64,000 nucleotides of DNA from Pogona vitticeps (Eukaryota > Chordata > Lepidosauria > Squamata > Agamidae): NCBI RefSeq assembly GCF_051106095.1, contig NC_135787.1, forward strand, positions 159,100,001 to 159,164,000, written 5' to 3'. A model generated the notes under the pieces. The model was given only the letters and a program-made list of their open reading frames with translations. It had not been told where the DNA came from and did not search any database. The translations under genes were made by a program, and so were the position numbers. Shown here piece by piece: positions 27,301 through 42,300 of the stretch; the first letter of the stretch is position 1, and the number at the start of each line of letters is the position of its first letter.

Positions 27301-30300
27301 GATAATTGATGATCTGTAGGAGCAAAGAAATTAAGGAGTAGATTTTCCTTCCAATGATTTCTAACTTTTTGCCTTCTTTGTTAGTGGGAGTAACATGTGA
27401 TTTCCCAGAGGGTTTAGTACAACTCGTTTCCACAATGAGTGAGTTTGGTATTGGATGTTTGAGTAAGAATTTCGTGTCACTGCCGTGAACATGATAAAGG
27501 TTCTCTGTACGACGAGAGATGGAGGGAGAGGTGGAAGGCTGCTCCCAAACTCTTTTATAATGTCCATTATCACTGGAACAAAGGTGAGACTCGGAGGAGG
27601 AGACCTTTATGTCACCGAAGATAAGGTCCTCCCCAGGAGGTGTAGGCTGGTCTACTTCCAATTTCAGAGCCCTTGCTAATCTTGAGAGCATCTGAAAGTA
27701 AAAGGAAAAATCCTCTGAGGGAGACGAAGCATGTGGATCACCTGTGTCAGAGCCGACGACCTCACCCTCAGGAAGGTCTCCTTGGCAAGGTTGTGACGGA
27801 AGCTCCTGCTCAGAATCAGAGGATGCTACCGAAGAAGCCTCATCTGGATCCAAGGAAAAAACATCTCGCTTCCTTTTGCAAGGGACTCTCTCGACGTTGA
27901 GATTAGAAGACTGAGTTTGCTGTGAAGAAATAGGTGCTGTTGACGTGGATGGAATAGGTTCCATGGGGGGGTGGTATTGGAGCCCATGAGCCTTCGATGT
28001 CGACCCGTCGACGTCGATGGCGGCGGCGAGGATGTGGAGACTCAGAAGAAGAAGAACAAATGTAGACATACTTCACCTTCTTATGCTTTTGACGTTGATC
28101 AGTCGACGAGGAAGAAGAAGAATCAGAGGAGCTATAATCCCGTCGACGTCGATGGTTATGACGGGCCCTTGGTCTATCAGAGTCCTCCGAATCTGAGGAC
28201 CTGTGTCGACGTCGGTGCTTGGATCGACGTCGAGTCGAAGAGCGGTGTTTCCTCTTCGACAAGTGCTTTTTTTGAGGGGATTTCGACCTCAAACACGCTG
28301 ATGAGACAGAGGGAGCCGAAGACCCCTGCCCAAGAGGCATTGGGCTGTGCAGGGCAGAAGTCAAGCCTGCAGTAGCTCCAGCAAGCTGACTCGGCGTCGG
28401 AGATGAGACGCCCGCCGGTAGAGAAGGCTCAACTTGTCGAGGAGGGAGCGATGGGGCTGCCTCCAACAAGGATTCATGGTCTCTCGACGAATCCTCCAAA
28501 ATAGGCGAAGGTAAAGTCTCAGAAATAGGTGGAAGTTGAACGGGGGGTTCCTTGGTTTTAACAGGAGCTTTCCCAGGTTTTCCAGGTTTCGCTGTAGCAG
28601 CAGCAGAAGATTTCGACGTCGAAGCAGATTTCTTTGAAGAGGTCACTTTTTTAGGAGGTTTTGTGACTTTGGAGACAACTGATTGAATGGAAGTTCCAGA
28701 TTCAGATCGAGGGGTGACCGAAGGTGAGGCCATTTCCAGGTCAGAAGGTTTGGTAGAAGCCAAAGTAGATTCCCACAGGTGGTACTTAAGACGTTGTTGC
28801 CTGGCTTTCAATGCAGCCTTAGTGAAGGCTTTGCAATGTCTACAGGACTTAGCGATATGTGACTCGCCTAAACAGAAAAGGCAGCGATCATGCCCATCTT
28901 GGTGGGGAATCTTCCTAGAGCACACAACACAATGGCTAAAGGGCCCTGAGGGGGACATAAAAGCTGAAAAGTCTTACTAGTAGACGTTAATAAGGCGGGG
29001 GGAAAGGCGGGAAAGTCCAAAGCAGCCAAAATTGAGGGGGAATCCAAAACGGAGTGGAGCCAAAGAACAGTCCGCATCAGGGAGGGAGAAAGTTCTCAAA
29101 GCTGAAGCAATCCAAGGTCAAAATTCCAGAAAATTATCAGTCAAAAGCTAAAGTATTAAGAGCTCGAAGCGAAAGGGTTCCAAATCGCTAAGCGGAAAAA
29201 TGGAACTGAGGCTTGGGCGGGCGGAGCATGTGCAGTATAGGCAGCCTTAAACTTTGTTACTTTCCTCTTTAAGCTCGCGAATGTTCCGAGAGGACCAACG
29301 CTGGCGCTGGGTTAACCCTTTTGTGCATTCACAGAAGACCACGATGAAGAACCAGACAACAGTTGAAATACCCATCAGCTACCTGCATGAATAGGAGGAA
29401 GTTTACAGTTCACTGCCACAGAAATTATCTCTAGACAGAAGCAATGGATTTACAACATGAAGACTTACAGTTTTCCATGAAGAAGTGATCTGCAAGCAAG
29501 GTATCGCTGAACTTGAGATTGATTTATTCCATATATGCCAAGCCATGTAAAAGTGCCACCAACAGCAAGCGTCCAGAAAGTATGCCTTTGCAGAGGATTT
29601 GGGTTAAAGCTAAAAAGAAATGTCAAAAGAAATCAGAGAACAATTAGTAAGCAGTCAAGAGTCAATTGGGAAAAGATGATAATTTTGAATCCACAAAGAG
29701 ATTTCTTCATCTTCCCCTTAGTAGAAGTAGGGCCCTTGGGTGACACCTCCTAGTAACTGTATCCTCAAGTCAATCCTATATCTTTCAGGACACTCTTCTA
29801 TCTAATTTATATCAAGCTACAGCAGTACCAAGCCCTTCCCCATTTTAGAACTGCTACAGGTCAACAGTTTCTGAAACGTAACTACAGTACATCAGAAACT
29901 GTGAAACCCAGGAAAAGTAAAAAATTGAAATAAACTGAAAAGGATTAAAAGACAGAACAGGGAACAGGAAATTTGCAGAAGTTCCTAATCCACATCCTAT
30001 ATGCACTGCAACATCAGAGTGGAGCAGGCTGCCCTTCTAACAAAGAAGAATTTACTGATAGAGTGAAGCCTTCTTTTTCTTCCTATTACTGATACGGCAG
30101 TCTTAGATACACACAAATGATTTCATTCCCCCTCTGATGGGAAGACATGACTTGGAACACTATGCCATGACAAAAAGCTTCCGAATGTCCAAGACCTGCC
30201 TCAATGGCTGCAAGTACTGTATTTATTAATTTTATTTTTTTTTAAGTTATTCAAGCTCTTCTGCTTACAAGGTCCCTAGGACAGGCCCTACTGAAACAGT

Positions 30301-33300
30301 TATTATGTCAGATAAATTGCAGCTAGTTTTAGACATAGTTGAACATATACATTATTAGAAATGGAAAAATATTCTTTATTAATTTATGAAAACATAATTT
30401 AAAACTTAAATAATTATATGCTGTCAAATCAATTTCGATTCTGGAGACCCCTTCCAACATTCTCTACATACTACATACTCAGAAGTGGTTCAGCAATGCA
30501 TCTTCCAGATGCACTCTGGAACCATATAGCTTGCCCAAGGCTACACAGGTTGGCTCTTCTCCCAGAAGACACAGTGATGAATCAAATTCTCAGTCTATGG
30601 CTCTGCAGAAAGGTACCTAACTCATTGACCTATCTAGACAGCTAATTATAAACTTAATATAAAAGAATTAAGAAAATTTAGGATCAACTTGAGATGGCTA
30701 CACTTACAGCCTTGCAGTGTACATAAGCACAACAACGTTGATGGATAGATGGAGACTTATTCAATATATCAGAACTGGATTAAGTATAATTAGTATGGAT
30801 GTGGCAATTATGGAATTAAATGTTTTAATTTATAGAGGCAGTCTAACAATGTTGGCAGAAATGTATGTTTTAATGACTGTATTTTGCATGATTATGAATT
30901 TTTATTGTATTGTTCTGTATTTACAGAATCAAACAAAAAGGCAAACATGTATACAGAAGATCTGTATATTGCCTTCATCCTCAACAGTAGGACTCAAGGC
31001 TGCTAACAATCAAATCATTAAAACTAATATATTAAAAATATAAAACAGATCAATTAAAATAAACATCAAAAACAATTTAAAATAAAACATGTTGTAAAGT
31101 GACACCAGTCTAGATTACAGCCAAAGGCTAGCCTGGATGTAAAGGTCTTTCTTTGTTTACTGGCAGAAGAACAGTAGACAAGCTTCCCTTGACAGATAAT
31201 TCAAGCCTTCTCTTACTATATGTACCCCTGAGGGTGTAAGATAAAAAGGCTCCCTCAAACATCTCCGACTTCAGTTAGGCTCATATGGATGAATAGTGTC
31301 CTTTAGGTATATTGGGTCCAAGTGATCAACCAATGATACTAGTTGGAGTTATAATCTTGTATCATTTTATCAGAAGATTATTGTATCTCTGTGGAATTGT
31401 GGGAATTTAATGAATTGACCACTTGATTCAATCAAATGAATGTTGAAAGGAGCAAATTCCTCTTGAGCTGCGGACTACTTGGAGCTCACATTTTTCAACA
31501 TTTTCAAAAATACTGAGCTATTTATATTAAGCTATTTATATTTACAGCATATAAGGGTCTTCTCTGTCTCTGTTCCGATACTCTGGAACTCCCTCCCATG
31601 TGAAAGAGAGAGAAGATCCCCCCCCCCCCAGGAGAAGACCTTTCTTTCAGGCAGGCTTTCCCTTAGTGACTATCTAAGAGGTTTTTCTTTTTAAAGGGAT
31701 TACTGTATTTAAATTTTTTGTTGCTTTTTAATGTGTGTTTACTGCTTTTATCTGTGAGTTTTTAATAAGATTGTTGTTTAATTCTTTTTTAATGCTGTAA
31801 TAATTTATTGTTTTTAGCTTTCATACTGTTCACTTTTTAATACTGTAAGCCGCCATTGACACTTTTATGAGAAAAGCAGAGTAAAAATATTATTAAACAA
31901 ATAAATATTACTGTAGCAAAAACACACTTACTCCCATATTCTCAGTCTTCCTCCATGGCGGGCCTCATCTATAACGGTACCGAGTCCTCCTTTAATTATT
32001 GCAGTCCGTACAATCACTACTAGAAACCCAGATATCATCAATATAAACTGGAAAACATCTGTCCAGACAACTGCTTTTAGGCCACCCTATTTAGAAACAG
32101 CAGACACATTGTACAATTAAAAAAAGAACCGTGCACATGCACAAAACCCTGATAATTTTTTTTCTATTTTCACACAAAAACTGCTCCTGTGGCTTCACTC
32201 CCAGCTAAACTAGATGATACAGTTAATCCTTCACTGGAAAATGGCTAACTTAAGAATAAAAGATTGAATCTTTCTCTGTATGCAAGCTTGCCTCAATCCA
32301 CATTTCACAAATTAACCCAACTTTATTTTTTCATTTAGAGATAGCAGAATTTGTTTACATGTCTGTTAAGATTTAGATATGAAAATGTATTAAATTTTAA
32401 TGTTGCACAGTTAAATTGGGGGGGGAGGCGTGGAGCTGATTGTGGCTCTGATCATCAGCTTCTTATAGCAAAACTCAAGCTTAAACTGAAGAAAGTAGGA
32501 AAAAACACTGGGCTAAGGTATAATCTAGACCAAATCACTCAGTGGAAGTGAAGAACACATTTAAGGAACTCGATTTGGTGGACAGAGTGCCTGGAGAACT
32601 ATCGACGGAGGCTTGTAACATTGTACAGGAGACAGCAACAAAAACCATCCCAAAGAAAAGGAAATGCAAGAAAGCAAAGTGGCTGTCCAACAAGGCCTCA
32701 CAGATAGCAGAGAAGAGAAAGGAAACAAAACGCAAGGGAGATACAGAAAGTTACAGAAAACTGAATGCAGACTTCCAAAGAATAGCAAGGAGAGACGAAC
32801 AGTGCAAAGATATAGAGGAAAATAATAAAAAGGGAAAAACCAGAGATATGTTCAAGAAAATTGGAGATATTAAATGAACCTTATGTGCAAAGATGGACAT
32901 GATAAAGGACAAAAATGGGAGGGACCTCACAGAAGCAGAAGACATCAAGAAGAGGTAGCAAGAATACACAGGGGAATTATACCAGAAAGATCTGGATTTC
33001 CCAGACAACCCAGATAGTGTGGCTGCTGACCTTGAGCCAGACATCCTGGAGAGTTACGTCAAGTGCCTTAGAAAGCATGGCTAACAACAAGGTCAGTGCA
33101 GGTGATGGCATTCCAACTGAAGTATTTAAAATCTTAAAAAGATGACGCTGTCAAGGTGCTACACTCAATAAGTGAGCAAGTTTGGAAAACTCAGAGGACT
33201 GGAAAAGATCAGTCTACATCCCAATCCCAAAGAAGGGCAGTGCCAAAAAATGCTCCAACGACTATACAATTGCACTCATTTTACACGCTAGCAAGGTTAT

Positions 33301-36300
33301 GCTCAAAATCCTACAAGACAGGCTTCAGCTGTACAGTGGTACCTCGACTTACTAACGTCTCTACTTACGAACACTTTGCATTACAAACGGCTCTGTTCGC
33401 AACATTTTGCTTCAACTTGCAAACGGAGCTTCGACTTACGAACAAAAAACCTTTCCAGTTCTTTTTTTTACCTTAGTTCATCTCAGGTCAAAAGAAGAAA
33501 AAAATTAAAAAATTCTCCCCCTAGTGGTAGGGTACGGATTAACTGGCTTTGCATTAGTTCCTATGGGAACTAATGGCTCTACTTGCGAACAGCACCTCGA
33601 CATAAGAACAAAAAACAGCCGGAACAGATTAAATGGTTTTCAATGTATCCCTATGGGAAATTTTGCATTGACTTACGAACATTTTGACATAAAAACACTG
33701 TTCCAATACAGATTAAGCTCGTAAATTGAGGTACCACTGTATGTGGACCGAGAACTCCCAGAAGTACAAGCTGGATTTTGAAGGGGCAGAGGAACTCGAG
33801 ACCAAATTGCTAACATGTGCTGGATTATGGAGAAAGCCAGAGAGTTCCAGAAAAACATTTACTTCTGCTTCATTGACTATGCAAAAGCCTTTGACTGTGT
33901 GGATCACAGCAAACTATGGCAAGTCCTTAAAGAAATGGGAGTGCCTGACCACCTTGTCTATCTCCTGAGAAACCTATATGTGGGACAGGAAGCAACAGTT
34001 AGAACTGGATATGGAACAACTGATTGGTTCAAAATTGGGAAAGGAGTGAGACAAGGCTGTATATTGTCCCCCGGCTTATTTAACTTATATGCAGAGTATA
34101 TCATGTGGAAGGCTGGACTGGAGGAATCCCAAACCGGAATTAAGATTGCCGGAAGAAATATCAACAACCTCCGATATGCAGATGATACCACTCTGATGGC
34201 AGAAAGTGAGGAGGAATTAAAGAACCTTGTAATGAGGGTGAAAGAGGAGAGTGCAAAAAACGGTCTGAAACTCAACATCAAAAAAACTAAGACAGAAGGG
34301 GAAGATATGGAGGCAGTGACAGATTTTACTTTCTTGGGCTCCATGATCACTGCAGATGGTGACAGCAGCGACGAAATTAAAAGACACCTGCTTCTTGGGA
34401 GGAAAGCAATGACAAACCTACACAGCATCTTAAAAAGCAGAGACTTCACCTTGCCAACAAGGGTCCACATAGGTAAAGTGTGAAGGCAAGAGGAGAAGGG
34501 AACAACAGAGGACGAGATGGTTGGACAGTATCATCGAAGCTACCAACATGAATTAGACCAAACTCCGGGAGGCAGTGGAAGACAGGAGGGCCTGGCGTGC
34601 TCTGATCAATGGCGCCACAAAGACCCATACACGACTTAACGACTAAACAACAACAACAATAGTTAAATGTAAAGTGGTCAATTTCACCTGAGTCACTATA
34701 CTGATTGTATTCAGGTGTGGGTATCAAGGATTAAAACTTAATTCTGTACAGCTGTGTGCATGATGAAACTTGGTGTAACAGAAAATGGAGGAATGTATTT
34801 TCTGATTGGTCACAGAACTGTACATAAGTCATGTATAAAATGAACGTCTTTATCTGCTGTAAGTCAGGTCACTTTTTCCTATTCTGTGTGTTGCTTCATG
34901 CCATGTTATGCTGCCAGAGGAAAGTCTATTCTCTATGTATATATGTAAATATACTAAGTTGTTGGTTTTACTCTCTCAGTGTCATAGTGTTATAAGTATC
35001 TCTTCTAACCAATATCTCCTTACTCTGCTGATGTTATGAAAATACACGTTATAATCAAAATTCTCAACTGTTTCAGTACTAAAAGATTTGTTTGCCTGGA
35101 AGGATTCAGAGCAATCTCTGAACCCCACATATAGCCCACCTGATTACAAAGATACAGTATTGGCATGAAACATACAAGGATAGATTTATTCAAAAGAAAG
35201 AAAGAAATGTGGTCTTTCACTTGCAATACAGTAGAAAACTAAATGAACTCTGCCATTTTTATTTCACTTTCACCTTGAATTACAGATTCCTTTCTGTAAA
35301 CATGAAAAAAAAAATGAATAGGAATGCAAGAAATGTTCCAATTTATCTCTAATACTCAAAGCAAAGATGTTTTCCCTGGTAGCATACTATATTTTACTAA
35401 TTCCAAGTATATGAACCAGAATTCCTTCCGTTTCCTTCAGTTAAATCTGGGAAAGGAGGACATACCTTGACTCATAGTTTTGCTCATCTGCATAACTGAC
35501 TGGGGAACAAGAAGAAGCATTTCCACAATATAATTCCGAAAGACTGTTGTTCCCAACCTTAGGCCTCCAGATGTTTTGGACTACAACTCCCAGATATCCT
35601 GGCCAGCACAGCTAGTGGTGAAAACTTCTGAGACTTCTAGTCCAAAAACATCTGGAGAACCCAGGTTGGGAACCACTGCTGAAATGGGAAGCAAAGGACC
35701 TTTAACATGGAAAAAAACATGTTCTTAAAAGAATCACAACAGTCACAAGGACTTCAATGTTAGGACAGATTCTATATAAGCAGTTTTACATTGTGTAAGA
35801 CTTTTTGAAAATGAGGAAGTGTAATGGTAGTGTGTCTCAATTTTCCTCATCTAGGTCCAGGCTTGCCAGCATTTGTGGGTCTATATGAATTGGTTTCCAT
35901 TTTCATATAGGCCTATAGGTGTTTCTTTGTCTGAGCAGAAACTGAATCTTCAGCAGTTTTATTTCTGTTCCCATTCCTTTTCCCTGATCTGACAAATAGC
36001 CATCTAGGAAGAGTATATATGTTTACCAATTAACTGTCAGCTATTAAAGTGTATGGTTATAACCTGGGAAATAAATTCTGGACAGCTGTGCCTGGGAACT
36101 CAGTGGGTTACTAATTTGCTCATTATCTTAATTCTCTGAAGACACAAGTCCTGTTAATTTGCCAGTTAGTGAGCCATCAATGTACCATTTAGAGAGTTAG
36201 TACAGTATTTAAATATTTTGCCACTTAAGAAAGAATGAGTTGTGGTCCTAGCCAGAGGGCAGATGTTAGCTGCCTAAAAGGTATTAAAGTGTTAGGTTTT

Positions 36301-39300
36301 TAGGGCATTGGTGAGTTTTGGTGTGGGCCACATCTATCGAGTACTGCACAGGCCATATGAATGTGGATTCTTAGGGGCTGGGCGCTCAAGAAGGTGGAAA
36401 GAAGACCTGCCACTATACAGAGAGTTCCCAGTGGCAGAAAGAGTCTTCAATCATATCTTTGCCATGTTCTATCTTTGCTATATAAGGTTTATTAGTTTCA
36501 TTTCTGTTACTAGTCTACACTCATTTTACTGTACATTTCTTCCTTTTTCTTTTAATAAAGTTCTGTAAACTTTGCCCATTGTTTTGGTCATTGTCCTGTC
36601 AATCCAAAAATAACTTCTTCTCCTTGACAATAAGCTCATAGAAGACAATGGCCAAAATCTTGTGGGCAGGGTCTGCCTGTGCCATGAGAATGATGTCAGC
36701 AGCAGCAGATTGCCCCAGATTAAAGGCTCCATTTTGTGGTTTTAGCGTACATGCATCCATCATATTCTCAGCAAGACATGTGTGATAGTTAACTAGCCTC
36801 AGGAATTCCCTAAGTAGCCACTCAGCCAAACTACCCTGTTTATTCTGGAGTGGGTGAACCGAGGAGAGTCAAGTGTGGTGATGATTAGGGAATCTGCTTG
36901 GCACGGGTGCATCCCAAGACTCCAGTCTACCCAGGGAGTCCAAACATCCACAGAGCCAGGCACTCAGAACCATCATGCCCACCTTGCAAGGTAGAACTGC
37001 CACCACACCTACAAAAACACCAAAACTCCCAGTAGCTCGTCAAGGCAAAACCTGGCTTTAGTACCACAAACCTTTTGAGCCCAAAACCCAGACAGTTAGT
37101 TGGAGATATTTTTATATTTTAATAAAGATACTGAGAAAAAGCAAAAGGCAAAAGTTTTTTAAAAAGTTTCAGAGAGATTTCAAAAAACACATGGAACAAA
37201 GCTAAGGCGATCAAGAGAACACACCAGAAAACAACAAAGCCAAGCTATTCTATCTAATACTCATACGTTAGCATAGAGTCAATTTGGAAATGTTCACAGA
37301 GTGCATCCTTCCAGGCACGGCACAGCATCTCCTGAGAGGTAATCTGAATCTGCTAAGGTAACTTCTGAACCCCTTTTATACACTAATTATCCCATTCTAG
37401 ATCCTTCCAGATAATCTGCCAAGGAGGCTTTTTATGAGGCCTTGAATGTTCACAAAGACAAGAACACTTTCTGTCCCCCTCCCCTCACACAACTAAAATC
37501 ATCATCTAACTAGTGCAGTATCAGGGAAGCAGCTGGCTTGGCCTTAAAGGCTGCTCTCACAAGAGAGAAGTGGCAGATGTTACTCCCTCCTTGTTACTGG
37601 GCAGACTCTAATCGCCACATTCCCAGCTAGCCTTTCCCTGGCACTTACAAAGAAGCCTGAATTTTCCAGATGGATTCCATGTTCCTGCAGTCTTTGCAAC
37701 ATATACATGCCCCCAAATCACACAAGAAAACAATCTGTCACAGCTGATGAGGTTGTTCCTTTTGCACAGGTGAACCTGCATAATAGGATTTCAACCAATA
37801 CTATGTAAGATGAAGTGGACAATATGCATTCCCAAAAGAATTTTTTCATACAACCCACACTATCCCAAGCAAAACAAAACAAATACACAAAATCCCCACA
37901 CATTTTTCTAGAAGAAAAAAATTATGTTTCCTCTCTTGGAACCTTCCAGGAGTGGCAGTTTTTGCTCCGGACAAGGGTTTTTTTCTTGGGGGGGGGAATC
38001 CCTCAAACCAGCAGTAATCATCCTGGTGCTTCTGGGTTTGATTCTTTGCTTTGCTTCTTCCTCTCCCTGTCCTCCTCCCATTTTTTTTTGCCATTTTTGT
38101 TTCCATTCTCGCCAGGGAGGATCAGAAGCCCTCTCCACTGCAACCAACATGGATATGAAGACAACTGGCTAGTTACAAACCTGAACGCTAAGGGAAGAGC
38201 AATCCATCCATTCCCTGGCAACCCCTGCTATTCATCCCAGCTTCAGAGGAAAACCCTTCCCCCAGACACAGCATGGAAATCAACCAGGGCTGAAAAACAG
38301 ATGAGGCACTTCCATTTCCACAAGCCCACATACTGGCCTGCATAAAATTCCCTACATTTGCCTGTTTGGAATTAATTGTTGCCTATGATAAACAGGTTAT
38401 TAAATATGAGGTGACAGCAGCTTAACCACAAAAGTCAACAGGGGGAAAGAGAGTATGGTAGCAAAATGGAAAATTAAAATTTCATATTATACTAATAACT
38501 TATCAAAAGTTACTACAACACATGTTTACAAATGGTTAACATACCATACTGTTTACATATTATTAACATACCAGTGTGCAATAGAAAGTACAGACTACTC
38601 CTGTTGCAACAACAGAACCCCACAACTGAAATCCTGTAACTGAGAATGAAAAAAATGCACAGGTTTTTGAAACATTTCTAGCAACAGTTTGAAGAAATAC
38701 ACATCAATCAACTGATTAATTACTGCATCAATGACCAGAAATAAATCTATATTATACTACATAACTATCATACTTAACAAATCTATAGCATATACCTGTC
38801 AAGAAAAGTACTGCATTGATAAGTAGCAATCATACTTCAACAACTCCTAAGCTAGGGTCAATGTTTTTCCTTCTAAGCTTCTGGAGGGATTTTGAGGTTT
38901 GCCTACATCAGATTGTCTCTGCCTTGTAATAGTGATAAAGTTGAATCAGTTGGTCATGTTCTCCTTTTCTGTACTTCCTATCAGGATCTTCGTATGGAGC
39001 TTTTATCACCTATTATCTGTAAATCTCCCGGGAGATCAGAGGATTATGTCCAGTTGCTACTCTCTGACAATCAGATTTTTGGGTAGGTGATTTAGGATGG
39101 ATAATATAATGCTTTTAATATAACACTGGCTGAGGTTTTACTTATATTAAGGATATATGATGTTATTAACTGGAAAGACGGGGTTGTTTTATCATGTTTT
39201 AATGGAATTTTATTACCCTGACTGGCTTTACGAAACTATAATTATATGTATCTATTTTATACTGATTTGGTTTTACTGGTCTTTGACCGTAATAAAGTAT

Positions 39301-42300
39301 TCATTCAATTTCTGAGCAATTTGTTAAGGGCGAGCAAAACAGCAAAGTATGACCAAACGGGAAGATTACAAGAAGCTGACCTTAGCAACCAAATTACAAA
39401 GTCAAAATCTTGTTGAGATTTTCAAAAAGGGCAAGAGGAATCATGTAATTTGCCATAGCTAATAGATTAGATATCTTGTGTGTGCCAAGCTAGCACCTTG
39501 TCACTTAGCTGTGAAAATTCATATGATTCCTCTTGCACGCACACAAAACCCCACTAGCATTCGGCCTAAGTTTTAATACCCTCCACTCACACATGCTTGA
39601 ATCATACACGTATATAACTAGATGCCAAAGTCATATTGTGCACATGAGCTGAAGAACAGATATGTAAATGTTTGTTCATTTTGTTCTTGCAGGTGAAAAT
39701 GAAAATTTTTAAAACTTTTCTGTACATTTGAAAGACGGCAAGAGATTTTTGCATTTTTACATTTCAGAGCTTTTTGTGGGAATTTTGCAGAAGTTCTGCA
39801 GAAAATACAAGGTTTTTTTCTAAAATACAAAATGCCAATGCTTTGTGCAAAACGCAAGTATTTTTGCTAAAACTGCTGCTAAAAAAAGCCTGCCCATACA
39901 GAAACAAAAAACATCACAATGACTGATAATTTTTTCAGTGGGATACACTGACATGGTGATGTTGTTTTTCATCAAGGACAAAACAGAACAAAAGTACAAA
40001 ACCAGTGTTCCTTATACCCTTACTGCTCAGCAATGGGAATTAACATTTCTTATTAGCTAGTAGATACTTCCCACAAGTGAACCACCCAAAGACATCAGTA
40101 TATATATCTTACAATGATATTATTTATCTATCTTTTCTGTTCTGTTAAAAAAATGTGTTGAAGAATACGTTCATATTACCTTGATTCAAAGCCAAGGATG
40201 GAGAATATATAACAATTCCAGTATATAATACCTGGACAACAGGAAAGAAATAAACAGGCATGAAAATGTATGTACGTATGTACATACTGTACGTACGTAC
40301 GTGTGTGTGTGTGTGTGTGTGAGTGTATGCATTTATTTATTTAAATCTTACCCTTTCTCCTTAAAAATGACCCAAGGCAGCTTACATTATTAAAGAATAA
40401 TGTTAAAAACAATAAATATAAAGAGGCAGCTTACATCATTAAAAAACAATATTAAATCTGAAAGAAAATAACATTCTATTCAATTAGAATCTGCCTTAAC
40501 TTCTAACAAGCATAATACTGCTTAGCACATCTCTAGCTTACAAAGCTAGACTGTTGTTAGGAGAATATAGAGTGCAAGTAGTAAGTTAAGTGTTTGAATG
40601 GCTTGAGTGAGAATAGGGAGAGTTGATCTGCCATCTGAATTTCCTTGATTTTGTGGTAGAGAACCAACCATAGCTTTTCTGTTTTAAATGAAAAGCTTAT
40701 TTTCCTCTTTTGGAAATGCTTACATTTCCTCATTAGAGGCTTACCACATTACTGTGAAAGGTCAAAAGTTATTTAGGGTAAAATTATCTATATCCAAACA
40801 GTCCCCTATTTGTCAGCACGTATTATTCAGATTATGTGAAACCAAGGCCTCTTATGCCATGGGTACCAACTGAATACTGGACACACCTTACTAAAGTCTC
40901 AGTGCATCCTTCAATGTCTCATTTCTATGGCTGTCTTATATGAAAGGAACTTTAATACAATGTGTGTCTTTACTGAAACACTAGATGCATAGAAAACTAA
41001 TTAAAACAATTTAATTCTAAAGCAAGGCCCAGTAACTTACAGTATATAACATCAAGTGGAATATTTTACTCATTCCTAGTTTAAATATATCCACCCTGAG
41101 TGCTGACAAGATGTTGAACTAATTTAGGTTAGTGTTCTGAAATATCATTAACTATCACTGAAGTCAATGGAATTAGTTTGGAATAAGACTGGAAGTGACA
41201 TATTTAATATGAGCAAACATTCTAAATCAATTATAATTTAGGATACTAATATAAAAGATAATGATTATCAGAAATATTTTGTGCTTTACTTACCGTCAGT
41301 GTCATGAACATCACTGTTCCAACCAGACGCATATATTTATTATATCGAAGTTCCAAGTACTGCAAAAAGAAAGACTACATTTAAATATCAAACACACAGT
41401 AAATCGAAAAAGTAATGACAGTTTTTAAAGAAAAAGAATACAAACAGTATCTAAGTCTGGAGTTTTCTTTAAATGTAGGAGGGAATAAATTCCCATAAAT
41501 TTACTAGGAATTACTTGTGAGCAAAAACACACAGGGTTGCAGTTCCTGAGATGACATGTTACTTGAGAAATTCAGCTACTATCTGTCACCTTTTTAAAAA
41601 TGAAATGCACATGGGCATGCTGCTAATTTGATAGGGAGGGAAATGATTTGGAAGCTGAGTTCATTCACTGTCATTTTGTTTACTAGTAGAGACGGGCACG
41701 AACTGCCAATTCATTTACCGGCTGAACAAGTAAGTGTTCAGCGGTTCCCAGCCTGCCGTCTTCAGCAGGCACCCACTCACATACTTAGAGGCAGCACCCG
41801 TAGGAGGCAGGGCAGGGAAACCAAGGTGCTGTTTGTGAATGGGCACCTGCCGGAGGTGGCAGGTCTGGGAAATGCCAAACACCTGTCTGTCCAGTTAATG
41901 AACTGGCATGAAGTGCCCAACTGGCGGTTCATGACCCCCTCTATTTACTAGATCAAATTCACCCCATTCAGGGTGATTTGCTGGTATTTGCTGCCAAGGA
42001 TTAGAAGCCATGCAAATGCCAGTATCGTATCTGCTATTTTCCTCTAAACAGCAAAAATCCATTTCAGGAGCATGGAGAAAAAAAGCCAGACAATTTCTCA
42101 TTCAGGACACTTAAATTGTATCTTCGTGAGTGAGAGTCAAAGTGTGTGAGAGAGATCCCATGTGGAAATGACTACCTTAGAAGCTGATGAATTCTCCTTT
42201 CCTGAATGGATTTAAGCCAAAACTTGGCAGCCATCAGGGATGCTAACTGCTTGCATACACAAGACAACTCTTGCATTCAGCTGAGGGACTGGTGATCTCT

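Larger units (their letters stand above)
23490..29350 (-). mobile_element. DIRS-type tyrosine-recombinase retroelement (fossil, structurally nearly whole)
   Basis: Read on the minus strand, the order is inverted terminal repeat, gag-like region, reverse transcriptase with RNase H, tyrosine recombinase, internal complementary region, inverted terminal repeat. This is the canonical DIRS layout. The open frames are long, so it is relatively young. It carries only a small number of breaks, perhaps a handful. It sits in intron 6 of gene A in the same direction as the gene. Confidence 0.9.

Noticed and set aside
36599-36829. Minus-strand frame with hydrophobic and charged blocks near an LTR-like AATAAA
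   Set aside because: No motif could be tied to gag, pol or env, and no terminal repeats were found.
37815-38345. 176-codon plus-strand frame
   Set aside because: It crosses low-complexity G and T runs, shows no domain and has shadow frames on the other strand.
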